A stretch of DNA of 64,000 nucleotides, taken from assembly GCA_018266795.1 (NCBI GenBank), contig JAFDZV010000031.1, positions 1 to 64,000 of the forward strand, given 5' to 3'. The DNA comes from Bacteroidota bacterium (GTDB lineage: Bacteria; Bacteroidota; Ignavibacteria; OLB7). Each line of letters starts with the position of its first letter. The stretch's first letter is position 1. The notes under the pieces are model-generated. The model made no database searches, was not told the DNA's origin, and saw only the letters and a list, made by a program, of their open reading frames with translations. Both the position numbers and the translations under genes were made by a program. Shown here one piece after another: positions 44,963 to 54,276 of the stretch.

Positions 44963-45438
44963 GACGCGGGTTCGAATTGAATGTGCGGAACGAGTCCGAA
45001 AGATAGCGAGCCTGCGAACGGATTTGAACCGATGCAGCGATCGGCAACAACGAAGAGTGTGTGAAGAGGGATGACGTGTGGAGAGATGACGTGGAAGTAC
45101 CGGGCCGAGTGCCGCTGAACGTCCGACACAACATACTCATTCGGGGTGAAACGGAAAGAGCGGTGTGTGCAGGCCTCGTCCCGGTGATGCACACTCCTCG
45201 ATGCCTTCGAGGCATGGGTTGGCAGCGCATCCTGCCTTCATGCAGTACGTGCAGCGGCATCTGCTGCAGCCATGACAACCGGAATCGCGGCTGGAGCTTC
45301 AAGGTAGAAACAACCGTCGCAGCAAGCCGACACGGGAGACCGATGCGTAGAAAGGAGGAGCAAATACGCGCATCGGCCTCCCGGATGTCGTTGGTCGCGT
45401 CACTGTTTCCGGGTTGGAATCGTCTGTTGTCGCATCCG
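44963..45438. other. Spacer upstream of sbcD
   Basis: About 475 bases with no gene. It holds the sbcD promoter region and, at its right half, the hairpin 45334-45382 that probably terminates the SPOR gene. Confidence 0.45.
45334..45382 (-). terminator. Long-loop hairpin after the SPOR gene
   Basis: GGGAGACCGATGCG (45334-45347) pairs with CGCATCGGCCTCCC (45369-45382), 14 positions with one wobble, around a 21-nt loop. It lies 57 bases after the stop of the minus-strand SPOR gene. Confidence 0.6.
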
Positions 45439-47124
45439 CTACTTCTGCTTCACCACCCAGACATCTCTGTATCCGGCGCGAGTGGCGGCGGAGCTGGCGT
45501 TGGCGCTGGTCCCGGTTGTACTGTAGCGAACGCGGTAAACCATGGTCCCATTCTTCTGAGGAGTCTTCACGACTGCCACACCGGTTGCGCCCCTGCTCTT
45601 CAAACGCTTCGCGATCAGCTTCGCTTCCGCTTCGTCCGGCGTTGCACGCACCTGTACCAGGTACTTCGCGGTGGCATCGCTCTTTGGAGATGCACCGCCG
45701 GCAACGTTCTTCGGCTGCTGCGAGGCATGCGCAGCGGACGGCGGCGCGGCTGCGTGACCTGCAGCCGGATGCGCAGTTCCTTCGGTGCGGGGCGAGGAGT
45801 CCTCGTCCGGGACATCATTCACCATGAGATGATGCGCTCCCTGGGGGGATGCAGCCGCGTGACGCACCCCATTACCGGCTGCCTGGTTCGTCGGGCCCGC
45901 CATATGCGCGCCGGCTGCAGGCGGTTTCGGCTGCGATGATCCCACTCCATGTCCCGGCGGGGCAATCTGCGCGCCGGCTGCGTTGTGCACAGCCGGACCT
46001 GCACCATCGGGCCGCGGCGCCTGGGCGCCCTGCACATGGACTGCGGAAGGTGCCGATCCGGTGGCCGCTGCATGTGGGGTAGTTGGCACCGGCTCCGGAT
46101 AGGTTGCCTGCACGTCGGGCGATGCCGCGTCGTTCGGCGTCGGAGAACGAACACCGGCCACAGTGAGGGAATCCTCGTGCGATGCAGCCGGCGCAGGCGG
46201 AGGTGCCGGGCGCTCCGTTACGGCCGATGGATTGGGATCACTCATCGCACTCTGCTGATGTCGCGAGAAGATCGAGGAGATGAACCCGCCGCCGCCGGCA
46301 TACAAGGCCACACCGATTGCGGTGCCGGCGAGAACGGCCGTCGTTGCGAGAACGGGACGCCGGATCCGCCGTGTTGCGCGAGCGCGGCCGCCGCTCTCGT
46401 ATGTCCCATACGTGGATGATGGCGCCGCATACGACACCGTACGCGACGCCGCCTCGCTCTGGCGTGCCTCCGAGGCATATGCGGACGCATCGGCAAACGC
46501 CGTCTCGTTGATACCCGCGCGGCGCCGGCTCTCCCTCCGTTCGGTCTGCATCTCCCCCTCCAACGTAACCGTCTCCACCCCGGCGTGCGTAACCTCTGCG
46601 CACGCCGGGGCTGGGTCGACGGCGAGTCCCACCTGCGCCGGCGACGAATCACCGGCACTCGAGTGCGACTCACCTCCGGCGTGCTCGATCTGCAGCGCCG
46701 GAGATTCGGACTTCATGGTTTGCGGCTCCCCGCCTCTCGATGCGGAGAGTGCCGACTGTACTGCGCTGCGCGCTGCGAATGCGGGCTGCGGCGAACGGAG
46801 CCGCGTGGCCGGGTCTCCATCGTCGTCGCGCATCTGCCGCGACTCGTCGTTCAGCAACGACCGCAGCGGTTTCCGTGCGACAGTTGCCGGCATACGCATC
46901 GTCGTCGGACGTCCCTGGGCGCTCGATGCTGCGGCCTCGGGCGAGTCGGCGTCGGTCCGGGCAGGCGCGGCATTCTCTTCATATGCCGGCCGATCGTTGC
47001 TCTGCCCCATCATGGAGCGAAGCCGTGCTGCATCACGCGTCTGTGCGGATGTCGCACCGCGGTCGGTCGCGTCGTTCCCTCGCGGGCCGCTGTCTGCATC
47101 GTTTGCGAACTTGTTCGTATCCAT
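45439..47124 (-). CDS. SPOR-domain membrane protein with long disordered spacer
   Basis: 561 residues. The first ~250 are low-complexity and charged, with no fold visible. A membrane helix lies near 258-281 (ATTAVLAGTAIGVALYAGGGG), then ~200 residues rich in Pro, Ala, His and Gly (PAPPPAPAASHEDS, AAGAHMAGPTNQAAGNG). The last ~75 residues are a SPOR domain (KYLVQVRATPDEAEAKLIAKRLKSRGATGVAV...KNGTMVYRVRYST..ANASSAATRAGYRDVWVV), which binds glycan strands free of stem peptides at the septum. The layout (cytoplasmic tail, one helix, spacer, SPOR) is like FtsN/DedD-type division proteins. AGGTGG lies just upstream; the ATG at 47127 is an alternative start. Confidence 0.85.
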   Translation of the reverse strand: MDTNKFANDADSGPRGNDATDRGATSAQTRDAARLRSMMGQSNDRPAYEENAAPARTDADSPEAAASSAQGRPTTMRMPATVARKPLRSLLNDESRQMRDDDGDPATRLRSPQPAFAARSAVQSALSASRGGEPQTMKSESPALQIEHAGGESHSSAGDSSPAQVGLAVDPAPACAEVTHAGVETVTLEGEMQTERRESRRRAGINETAFADASAYASEARQSEAASRTVSYAAPSSTYGTYESGGRARATRRIRRPVLATTAVLAGTAIGVALYAGGGGFISSIFSRHQQSAMSDPNPSAVTERPAPPPAPAASHEDSLTVAGVRSPTPNDAASPDVQATYPEPVPTTPHAAATGSAPSAVHVQGAQAPRPDGAGPAVHNAAGAQIAPPGHGVGSSQPKPPAAGAHMAGPTNQAAGNGVRHAAASPQGAHHLMVNDVPDEDSSPRTEGTAHPAAGHAAAPPSAAHASQQPKNVAGGASPKSDATAKYLVQVRATPDEAEAKLIAKRLKSRGATGVAVVKTPQKNGTMVYRVRYSTTGTSANASSAATRAGYRDVWVVKQK

Positions 47125-47198
47125 CATAATCCACCTTCTCATTCATCATCGAGTCTGTCCGAGAGCGCAGTAGAACATCGTCTGATCTACCGGAGTGA

Positions 47199-47225
47199 GC
47201 GGGCAGGCATGCCCTACCTGCCCGC
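47199..47225 (-). terminator. Hairpin between the barrel gene and the SPOR gene
   Basis: GCGGGCAGG (47199-47207) and CCTGCCCGC (47217-47225) form a perfect 9-bp stem with a 9-nt loop. It lies 185 bases after the barrel gene stop and 75 bases before the SPOR start codon. Confidence 0.5.
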
Positions 47226-47410
47226 ACCCCGGCATCTCTGGAGGAGATACGGTCCACCGGTCGGGACCGAATGTTCCAAGCGAATCTGTCCGCACGACGG
47301 TGTATTGCATGCGTGGCATGCGAACTACTGCACCGTTCGGTTGGCGGCCGCCGCCGATGCGCACCGGCCGCTCCCGATGTCATGTACAACATTTTTGAAT
47401 GCGATCGGTG

Positions 47411-49405
47411 CTAATAGGAGACACCGAGGCCAACCGCACCGAAGATTCCGCGCTCGCGATATCCGGACCACAGCTCGTACGTAGCATTGGTCAGATTGGA
47501 AATCTCGAGCGTCCCGTAGAAGTGGGAGTTGATCGAGTACCGTGCAATGGCACCAAGAAGGACAACCGCTTTCATATCGGCTCCGCCATCGTCCTGGCGC
47601 ACTCCGATGTACCTGAGTGTGCCGGTGAGCGAGAGCGGCATGGACTCGAGACGCTTTACGTACATGGCTTCTGCACTGGCCTGTGGCTGAAACGGCGCCT
47701 GAGCTCCGGTTGAATCGAGCGTGAACATCGTATACGATCCCTTCAACGCCACCATGTCGCGATCGCCCAGCTCCCAGTAGAGATCGCCGCTCACATCCGT
47801 TGTGGACGCGCTCCCGTAGTGCGGCGCAAAGAGAGCATCACTGCTGCGCGCGAAGAAGAGGTAATCATCGAGCGAGCGCCGCGAGAGCGAGAGCCGCAGT
47901 GCAAACGATTGCCTGGGTTCGAACCGAAGTGCAGCGCGATATCCAATCCCTTCCACCTCGTGATGCACCATGGGATTGCGCTCCACGTACGGATTGCGAT
48001 CGAGCAGGTCACGCAACGAGTTCTGTGTAATGCCGCCGTCGATGCCGGCCGCGAGGGTCACACCGCGGAATGGATAGAAGTTCAATTCCACGCGGGGCGC
48101 AAGACGCGAGAGTGTCTGGCCATCGGAGTTTCTCCCCACGCCGATCGAGCCGCCAACACGAAGCGTAACGATAGGGAGTGCGTAGCGCGCATATGCTTCC
48201 AAGCGCCCGAGGCTGATCGATGTGCCGCCGAGATTCGTGAGGTCGAGATTCGCCTCGCCGCCGATTGCGAGTCTCGAGAATTCCACGCGCAGCTTGGCCA
48301 GCCCGTCGAGCGACGACTCATCGGTAGTTCCGTTTTCATCCAGCGTAAGCTGACGGTACCCGCCCTGGAGTTCGAAGGAGACGCCGTTGTTGCTGTTGCG
48401 CCCGTTCACCACTGCGCTCCATGCGTTGCGCTTTCGCTCCGGCGCATTCGGCGAGCCATACCGTTGATAGGATGACCGCTGATACTCAGCTTCGGCTCCC
48501 ATGAAGCCGCCACTGAAGATTCCGTAGTTGTTGCCGATCACGTAGCCGCCGCTTGCACCAAGGGTGAAGGCGCTGCGAGCGGCGTTGTCGACGAATCCGT
48601 TCGATCCGTTCAGGTCGAAATGGAGCGCGTAATCGTATGGCCACGATGTGCCGGCGTATCCGGCTTTGAGCGCGCCTGTTGTGTACAGCCCGAAGGTTCC
48701 CTCTGCATAGAAGGGGCGTACCAGTGAAGAGCGTGCCTGTGACTCGGGATATTCATGGGCCGGACGCCCGTTGGTTTCCGGAGCCTGTTCGCTGATGGAA
48801 CGCAGCTGATCGCCGGTCAGGGGCTGCACTGCGGGGGGCGGGCGCTTGCCGCGAGCGCCGGCGGGAAGGCCACGGCCGTGCAGCGTCTGCTGCGCCAGGT
48901 CGGCCGGCCCGATATCGACTCCCTGCAACGTTGCTGCAGCAGCCGCAGCACCACGGCTTTGCGGCGGCGTGGCCACGGGATGCTCAACTCGCGAAGGCGT
49001 TGTGCGCTCCCGTTCGCTGGTCGAAGCCGGACGCGACTCCCGCCGTGATTGATGTCGGGCAGTTCTCTCGTGCGAGCCGCGCGATGAACGCTCCCGCCGG
49101 GACGTTGCCTTCGCGGACGCTCTGGACTTCTTCTCACTCCTCGACTTCTTTCTGCTGTTTTCCCTCTCCCGCCCCTTCTTCTCCTTCCCCTTCTTTTCCT
49201 TCCCTTTCTTTCGGCTGTCGTGTCCCTTCGAACTGCTCTGACTTCCCTTTTTTCCCTTCTTGGCGGATGCAACCGCACTTCGGCCGCCATGCTTCCCGTG
49301 CTGGGCCGATGCATCAACGGAACCGAGGCAGAGCGCAAGGAGTGCGATCAACAGAGCGCTCATTGCCGCATGGAACCGGCGCGATATGGCACGAGGCGTT
49401 GTCAT
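47411..49405 (-). CDS. Outer-membrane beta-barrel protein with Lys/Arg-rich N-terminal region
   Basis: 664 residues. Signal peptide 1-35 (MSALLIALLALCLGSVDASAQ). Residues ~36-130 are very basic and low-complexity (GKKGSQSSSKGHDSRKKGKE, RKKSRSEKKSRASAKATSRR), and ~130-220 are a flexible Pro/Ala/Ser region. From ~225 on the sequence is a repeated pattern of amphipathic strands ending in aromatic residues (LRVEFSRLAIGGEANLDLTNLGG, FALRLSLSRRSLDDYLFFARSSD) and it closes with GAVGLGVSY, typical of outer-membrane barrels. No TonB-box or plug domain is seen. Its ATG overlaps the stop of the upstream TPR gene in ATGA, so the two are translationally coupled and probably work together. Confidence 0.75.
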   Translation of the reverse strand: MTTPRAISRRFHAAMSALLIALLALCLGSVDASAQHGKHGGRSAVASAKKGKKGSQSSSKGHDSRKKGKEKKGKEKKGRERENSRKKSRSEKKSRASAKATSRRERSSRGSHERTARHQSRRESRPASTSERERTTPSRVEHPVATPPQSRGAAAAAATLQGVDIGPADLAQQTLHGRGLPAGARGKRPPPAVQPLTGDQLRSISEQAPETNGRPAHEYPESQARSSLVRPFYAEGTFGLYTTGALKAGYAGTSWPYDYALHFDLNGSNGFVDNAARSAFTLGASGGYVIGNNYGIFSGGFMGAEAEYQRSSYQRYGSPNAPERKRNAWSAVVNGRNSNNGVSFELQGGYRQLTLDENGTTDESSLDGLAKLRVEFSRLAIGGEANLDLTNLGGTSISLGRLEAYARYALPIVTLRVGGSIGVGRNSDGQTLSRLAPRVELNFYPFRGVTLAAGIDGGITQNSLRDLLDRNPYVERNPMVHHEVEGIGYRAALRFEPRQSFALRLSLSRRSLDDYLFFARSSDALFAPHYGSASTTDVSGDLYWELGDRDMVALKGSYTMFTLDSTGAQAPFQPQASAEAMYVKRLESMPLSLTGTLRYIGVRQDDGGADMKAVVLLGAIARYSINSHFYGTLEISNLTNATYELWSGYRERGIFGAVGLGVSY

Positions 49406-52400
49406 TCCTGCGGGAGCCGTTGCAGATGTTCCAATGCCTTTGTTCTGTATGCATCGTCACACGGACGCTGCGAAAGGTTCTGATAGATCGTCCTTGCCTT
49501 TGCGTTGTTGCCAACGGCCTCACACGTTTCGCCGAGCTCTAGAAGGAACGCTCTGCGCCGAACGCTATTGGGGCCGCTGCGGGCAACCGCCTCTTCAAGC
49601 ACACGCACGGCGTTCGCCTCATGGTGCGATGAACGGTAGAGCGCGGCGAGCAGTCTGGATGCTGCAAACCCAAGGCTGTCCCCCCGTTTGGCGATCGCGG
49701 CCACGCCGGCAAGCGCAGAGTCGCTTGCAGGCGATGACGTCTCGATCGCCGCCAGCCGCAACCAAGCTTCGTCGGCCTGCGGAGTGCCAAGTGCCTGATG
49801 CAGAATGGCGAGCGCAGAGTCACGCATACCGGAGGCCATCAGCAGATCGGCAAGCGGAATCCGAGCGGCCTTCGCCTCGGTGCTGTCGGCATACTCGGAG
49901 TGAAGCCTGCCCAGAACTTCCAGCGCCGCGCTGTTGTTCCGTCGTTGCTGCTCTACGATGCCTAGGTCGAGCATCGTAGAGAGCGCCGCATGCGTTGATG
50001 GAAACCGATCGATGATCAGGCGAAGCGTATCAACCGCCGCCGCCGTATCACCGGCCCGGAGATGGTCCTGCACAACCTCTGCCCAGAGGCGCTGCAGGCA
50101 ATCACCGGCTATGCTCGATTGGTCCACGTCCGCAAGCTCCTTCAAGGCCTCCGCAGCATGATGTGCCTCGCGCAGGACTCTCGACCTGCCCAGTGCGAGA
50201 GAAAGCGCGTGACTGCATCCGTCATCAACCTGTTCCCCCTCCTGACCTTCAAAGAGCTTGGAGACCTTCTCACGCAGCTCCGTCGCGACATCCGTTCGTG
50301 GGTTGCGACTCAGGGCGATCGCATAGGCTGCTTCGGCCATGCGCCTCTCGCCGAGAGCTGCGTACGCATCACCGATGTTCGCGAGCCCGTGAACGGCCAG
50401 ATCATTGTCCGAAGTTATTTCAAGCAGCCTGTTCGTGAATTCTATCGCATCGCGATAGTTGCCGCGCCTTGCTGCGATCTCGCCGCGAAGGAACCACGCA
50501 TCGTCCGCAAGCGGCCCGCCGCTGAAGCAGGCTGCGAACTCATCGAGAAGGCTGTCAGCGGATTCCAGCCCTCCGCTTCTATAGATCGCGAGCGCGCTCT
50601 GATACTCGGCGTACCACAGCTCATCCGTTGTGGGCTTCGCCTTCAGGGCGAGACGGTAGGCATCCACCGCATCGTCGAATCTGCCGCGGAGATAGAGTGC
50701 GTCTCCGCGCCGCAACTGTGCTTCGGCCGCGTAGGCCGAGAGCGGATATGCCTTTGCGAGCTGTGAGAATGCCGATTCAGCCTTGTCGAAATTCTTCTGC
50801 CGAAGCTGTGCCCACCCCAGCAGATAGAGTGCGTCGGCCACATGCTGGGATGCCGGATACAGCTCCAGCAATTGTGCCTCCGCATCCACGGCAGCCTTGA
50901 AGAGCCCGGATTCGTAGTACGATTCGCCGAGCCAGTAGAGCGCCTGATCGGCGTCGGGATGTTGCGGATACTGTTCGATGAACCGATTCAATACCGGCAC
51001 GGCCTCGGACGAGCGGCCGGCGCGGGTCAGAGTGATGCCGCGCAGCAGCCTGGCCTCTGCGCCCTGGGGAAGCGGCTCGTTGTTGCCCCCGGCAACCGCC
51101 ACATCTGCCGATTCGAATGCCTTGATTGCGGAAGCGGGATCGTTGTCTGCCAGCTTCACTGCTCCGAGCAGCGTTGCGGCGCGAATGCGTGTGGCGTCAG
51201 TGCGAGCACGGCGCGCTGCGGTCGCGAACGCTGTTGCTGCGTCGGCAAAGGCACGGCGGTCGTAGTCGGCTATGCCGATATCGATCAACGCCAGATCGTT
51301 GTCGCTGCTTAGAGTGTCGGCAGCGATCGTACGCAGAATCTCGAGCGACGCGTCCCCCTTGCCGAGAGCGCGCAGAACCTGCGCCTTGTTGAAAAGCGCC
51401 ATGGCATGAGTCTGGTCGAGCGTGTCCTCTGCGAGCAGACGGTCGTACAGCGCGAGAGCGGAATCGTTTCTACCGGCCGCCTGATACGTTGCGCCCAACC
51501 CAAGCATTCCCTGGCGCCTGTAACGCGGCGTTGCCTCCCCCGTCAGGGCAATGAGACTTTCCTCCGCGGCGGAGTAGTTCTTCTGAGCAATCTCGAGCTG
51601 CCCGAGCAGCAGATGATTCTCCGCCCATGCACGCCCCGCGTCCGGCTGCGTCGTGTCGCCTCCATGCGCCTCGGCGATCATGGATGCAGCCACCCTCAGC
51701 TGCTCGCGGGCCTCATCGTAGCGGCCCAGCTGCAGCAGGCAGGCGGCTTTGTGGTTGCGCGCATCGAGCTGCCCCTCGCCCGGATAGGTATCGATGATCT
51801 TGTCGTAGAATCCCAGCGCCGCCTGGCAGTCCCCTCGCTCGCTGTTGAGTTCACCGAGAAGGTAGAGCGCGTCGCGCTCGCGCGGGCTTCCGGGATACTG
51901 CTCCAATTGATCGTGAAGAATCTCAATGGTCTTCTCGTCCGGTTGATCCTGCTCAACCACATGCGCCAACGCGATCTCGTAGAGCGCAACGCCGGCAATG
52001 TTCTCGGCATCGGTGGATTGTTCCTTGGAAGCTGCACCAATCGCCTCGCTGAAGTAGAACCGTGCTCTGCCGAACTCGCGGCGTCTGAACGCCATCAGCC
52101 CACGATCGAGATACGCCGAGGCGGAAGCCAGCGTTCCGCTTTCACTGTAGTACTCCAGCAACTCGCTCATGCTGTAATCAACCGGCCCGATCAGGGACAT
52201 GCCGATCTGCTGCTCACTTTCCCGCAGCATAAGCCGTGTTGCCCATGATCGATCGTCGAGCACCGGCATCCGTGGCATTTCGCTCCGTTGGTCGAACAGC
52301 CGAAACCATACTGGTGGATTGTCAAGGAACGCCCCCTGAAGCCGATCGAAATCCTGCGCCTCGCCCGTCGAAACCGCGATCGGCACCCACATCAGAAGCA

Positions 52401-52458
52401 AGCCCAGGAGCCGCAAAACTGTCGTAACAAGCGGTCTGTTCCGGTGTGTTGAGGTCAT
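49402..52458 (-). CDS. Large exported TPR-repeat protein
   Basis: 1018 residues with a signal peptide (VLRLLGLLLMWVPIAVSTGEAQ). Nearly the whole mature part is tetratricopeptide repeat, for example GRYDEAREQLRVAASM, YSAAEESLIALTGEATPRYRRQGMLGLGATYQAAGRNDSALALYDRLL, YPQHPDADQALYWLGESYYESGLFKAAV and FDKAESAFSQLAKAYPLSAYAAEAQLRRGDALYLRGRFDDAVDAY. The array resembles the periplasmic YbgF/BamD type, in which tandem pairs bind partner proteins. The N-terminal ~120 residues before the array are not assigned. The next gene overlaps it by 4 bases and encodes an outer-membrane barrel, so a docking or assembly role for that protein is a reasonable inference. Confidence 0.82.
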   Translation of the reverse strand: MTSTHRNRPLVTTVLRLLGLLLMWVPIAVSTGEAQDFDRLQGAFLDNPPVWFRLFDQRSEMPRMPVLDDRSWATRLMLRESEQQIGMSLIGPVDYSMSELLEYYSESGTLASASAYLDRGLMAFRRREFGRARFYFSEAIGAASKEQSTDAENIAGVALYEIALAHVVEQDQPDEKTIEILHDQLEQYPGSPRERDALYLLGELNSERGDCQAALGFYDKIIDTYPGEGQLDARNHKAACLLQLGRYDEAREQLRVAASMIAEAHGGDTTQPDAGRAWAENHLLLGQLEIAQKNYSAAEESLIALTGEATPRYRRQGMLGLGATYQAAGRNDSALALYDRLLAEDTLDQTHAMALFNKAQVLRALGKGDASLEILRTIAADTLSSDNDLALIDIGIADYDRRAFADAATAFATAARRARTDATRIRAATLLGAVKLADNDPASAIKAFESADVAVAGGNNEPLPQGAEARLLRGITLTRAGRSSEAVPVLNRFIEQYPQHPDADQALYWLGESYYESGLFKAAVDAEAQLLELYPASQHVADALYLLGWAQLRQKNFDKAESAFSQLAKAYPLSAYAAEAQLRRGDALYLRGRFDDAVDAYRLALKAKPTTDELWYAEYQSALAIYRSGGLESADSLLDEFAACFSGGPLADDAWFLRGEIAARRGNYRDAIEFTNRLLEITSDNDLAVHGLANIGDAYAALGERRMAEAAYAIALSRNPRTDVATELREKVSKLFEGQEGEQVDDGCSHALSLALGRSRVLREAHHAAEALKELADVDQSSIAGDCLQRLWAEVVQDHLRAGDTAAAVDTLRLIIDRFPSTHAALSTMLDLGIVEQQRRNNSAALEVLGRLHSEYADSTEAKAARIPLADLLMASGMRDSALAILHQALGTPQADEAWLRLAAIETSSPASDSALAGVAAIAKRGDSLGFAASRLLAALYRSSHHEANAVRVLEEAVARSGPNSVRRRAFLLELGETCEAVGNNAKARTIYQNLSQRPCDDAYRTKALEHLQRLPQE

Positions 52459-52565
52459 CAAGGGCTTCTTTACCTTAAACTTACACTTGAAGGTTGTATT
52501 ACACAAGCTTTCATTCGCATACCATCGATCATTTAACATCCTACTTTAACGACACCCCAAAGAAA

Positions 52566-52600
52566 AACGCACAAATCTCGCTTTTTGAGACTTGTGCGTT
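52566..52600 (-). terminator. Intrinsic terminator after the FnIII-like gene
   Basis: On the minus strand AACGCACAA (52600-52592) pairs with TTGTGCGTT (52574-52566), with an inner TCTC/GAGA pair, followed by TTTTCT. It lies 52 bases beyond the stop codon. Confidence 0.85.
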
Positions 52601-52652
52601 ACAATTCTGTCTGGTGTTGCCGAAGGCAACTGTTAGCGATCGATGTCCTCTG

Positions 52653-53090
52653 TCAGCGGAAAAGTTCCTTGATCATTCCCCACGACTTCCGGACGCCCGA
52701 GACATCGTGCGAGATGGTCACCGTTGGGGAATACTGCTGCACCGAGCTCCCAACAGCCTTCACACGATAGGTAAACCGTTTGCTGCTATTCGTCTTGTAG
52801 AACGCTCCATCATCCACGTAGACGTATGTGCTTCCGTTCCCGCGGGCATCTATACGACTGAGGCGGCGGAAATCGGACACGTCCTCGCTGCTCCGTTCGA
52901 TCTCGTAGCTCTGAATGCCGCTTTCGTTGGCACTCTGCCATTGAACCGAGATCTCATCCCCCTGAGGGCTTACCTTGACGTAATTGAACACGCCCTGCAT
53001 CGCCACGACAGCTGCGCCCGTCGTCATCAACAACGCGAGAAACAGGGTGCCCAATCCGAGGGTTCGAATTGCCGGTATGTTCTTGATCAT
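52653..53090 (-). CDS. Small membrane or exported protein with FnIII-like domain
   Basis: 145 residues. Residues 8-30 (IRTLGLGTLFLALLMTTGAAVV) are a signal peptide or membrane anchor. The rest (QGDEISVQWQSANESGIQSYEIERSSEDVSDFRRLSRIDARGNGSTYVYVDDGAF...RFTYRVKAV) follows a fibronectin type III strand pattern: V-x-W at strand B, Y-x-I-E-R-S at strand C and F-x-Y-R-V-K-A-V at strand F. There is no catalytic motif. The partner is unknown. It lies between the TPR gene and the PhnP-like gene with its own terminator, so it is probably a single-gene transcript. Confidence 0.65.
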   Translation of the reverse strand: MIKNIPAIRTLGLGTLFLALLMTTGAAVVAMQGVFNYVKVSPQGDEISVQWQSANESGIQSYEIERSSEDVSDFRRLSRIDARGNGSTYVYVDDGAFYKTNSSKRFTYRVKAVGSSVQQYSPTVTISHDVSGVRKSWGMIKELFR

Positions 53091-53358
53091 AGTAACCTAC
53101 CCATAATCCAAGCTGCAATGTTAGCACCTTTCAAATCGTCGCGCAAGCTCCACGGCGTTCCCGGGATACTCGGTGGGACAAACACCCTGCGTAATAAACA
53201 GTGCAGGCGGACAAAATGCTCATCACCCATGGCTCCCACTGCTACGAGATCTGCCTCGATGAGGATGCCTCAACTGTTATTATCAGTCGCACGGTGCATC
53301 CCATTCCGTACAACGCGCAGCTCGGCGTTCAGGGCTTCAGATGCATGGTCCGGCGTCG

Positions 53359-54123
53359 CTACAGCGTTAACTGAAGGCCGTCGTAGGCCAGATAGATCCG
53401 CGGCGGCAGAAGGGCCTCCACCTCTGCATGCCGTATTTCATGGGCGATGTGGGTGAAGTATGTCTCGCGTGCGCCTATTCGCTGCGCCATGGCGATCGCC
53501 TCTTCCAGGTTGAAGTGCGTTGGATGCGGTGAGATGCGAAGTGCATCGAGCACCAGCACATCCACGCCGGCAAGGCGTTCCATTGCCTCCGGTGTGACCG
53601 CATTGCAATCGGTACAGTATGCAAACGAGCCAACACGATAACCGTTGACACGCATCTTCCCGTGCGACAGCTTCAATGGAATCCATTCGATGCCGGCAAC
53701 GGCAAAGGGTTCGTCAAGAATCTGATTCACGTCCACCACGGGAACGCTGGTGCCGGTGTTCGTTCGCGTTCCGAACGCATAGGAAAATACAGTCTTCAGA
53801 TTGGCCAGCGTTTCGGGCATAACGTAGATCGGTATCGGGCGCCGCGCAAGGAAATTATACGCCCGCAGATCGTCGAAGCCGGCGATGTGATCGAAGTGAT
53901 GATGAGTGTACACTACTGCGTCCAGCCGCACCACATCAGCACGCAGGCATTGCTGCCGGAAGTCGCTGGATGTATCGATGATCACACTCCACTTCTCGTC
54001 CTCCAGCCAGATCGACGGACGCAGACGTTTGTCGCGCGTATCCGTTGATCGGCACGTAGCGCACCGGCACCCGATTGACGGGACGCCGGAGGATGTTCCG
54101 CTGCCGAGAAATGTGATCTTCAT
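53359..54123 (-). CDS. Metallo-beta-lactamase fold hydrolase, PhnP-like
   Basis: 254 residues, cytoplasmic. The metal motif HxHxDH is in VVYTHHHFDHIAGFDDLR; later ligands are His of KLSHGKM, Asp of VLVLDALRISPHPTH and His of FTHIAHE. The N-terminal LGSGTSSGVPSIGCRCATC with three Cys residues resembles the structural zinc site of PhnP-type phosphodiesterases. PhnP cleaves 5-phosphoribosyl 1,2-cyclic phosphate in phosphonate breakdown, but no phn genes are near, so the substrate is uncertain. The last 16 bases of the gene overlap a weak 52-codon frame on the other strand, which I rejected. Confidence 0.85.
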   Translation of the reverse strand: MKITFLGSGTSSGVPSIGCRCATCRSTDTRDKRLRPSIWLEDEKWSVIIDTSSDFRQQCLRADVVRLDAVVYTHHHFDHIAGFDDLRAYNFLARRPIPIYVMPETLANLKTVFSYAFGTRTNTGTSVPVVDVNQILDEPFAVAGIEWIPLKLSHGKMRVNGYRVGSFAYCTDCNAVTPEAMERLAGVDVLVLDALRISPHPTHFNLEEAIAMAQRIGARETYFTHIAHEIRHAEVEALLPPRIYLAYDGLQLTL

Positions 54124-54276
54124 CCTGATTCCACAAGGGTTCTATCTGGAAGGCACCATCGCCATCGTCACCCGGATGTTGCCGCTGCAGTTGCCTGGGC
54201 ACCCCATCGGCACTGCCGGTGCCGACAGGCACCGCATGCAGCCGCTGTATCAACGCGCTAAAATATTAGGTGATTA
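54124..54276. other. Short spacer with a small hairpin
   Basis: 153 bases between the RmlD-like stop and the PhnP-like start. TCGGCAC (54207-54213) and GTGCCGA (54219-54225) form a 7-bp stem; there is no T-run. Confidence 0.4.

Noticed and set aside
45005-45025. ATTTGAA loop suggesting a minus-strand tRNA
   Set aside because: The flanking stem pairs only 3 of 5 positions and no acceptor stem or anticodon arm was found.
47950-47966. GGGTTCGAACC-like string resembling a tRNA T-loop
   Set aside because: It lies inside the barrel gene in a normal coding context, and no cloverleaf can be built around it.
53216-53374. 52-codon plus-strand open frame at the end of the PhnP-like gene
   Set aside because: No ribosome-binding site or recognisable feature, and it overlaps the end of a well supported gene on the other strand.
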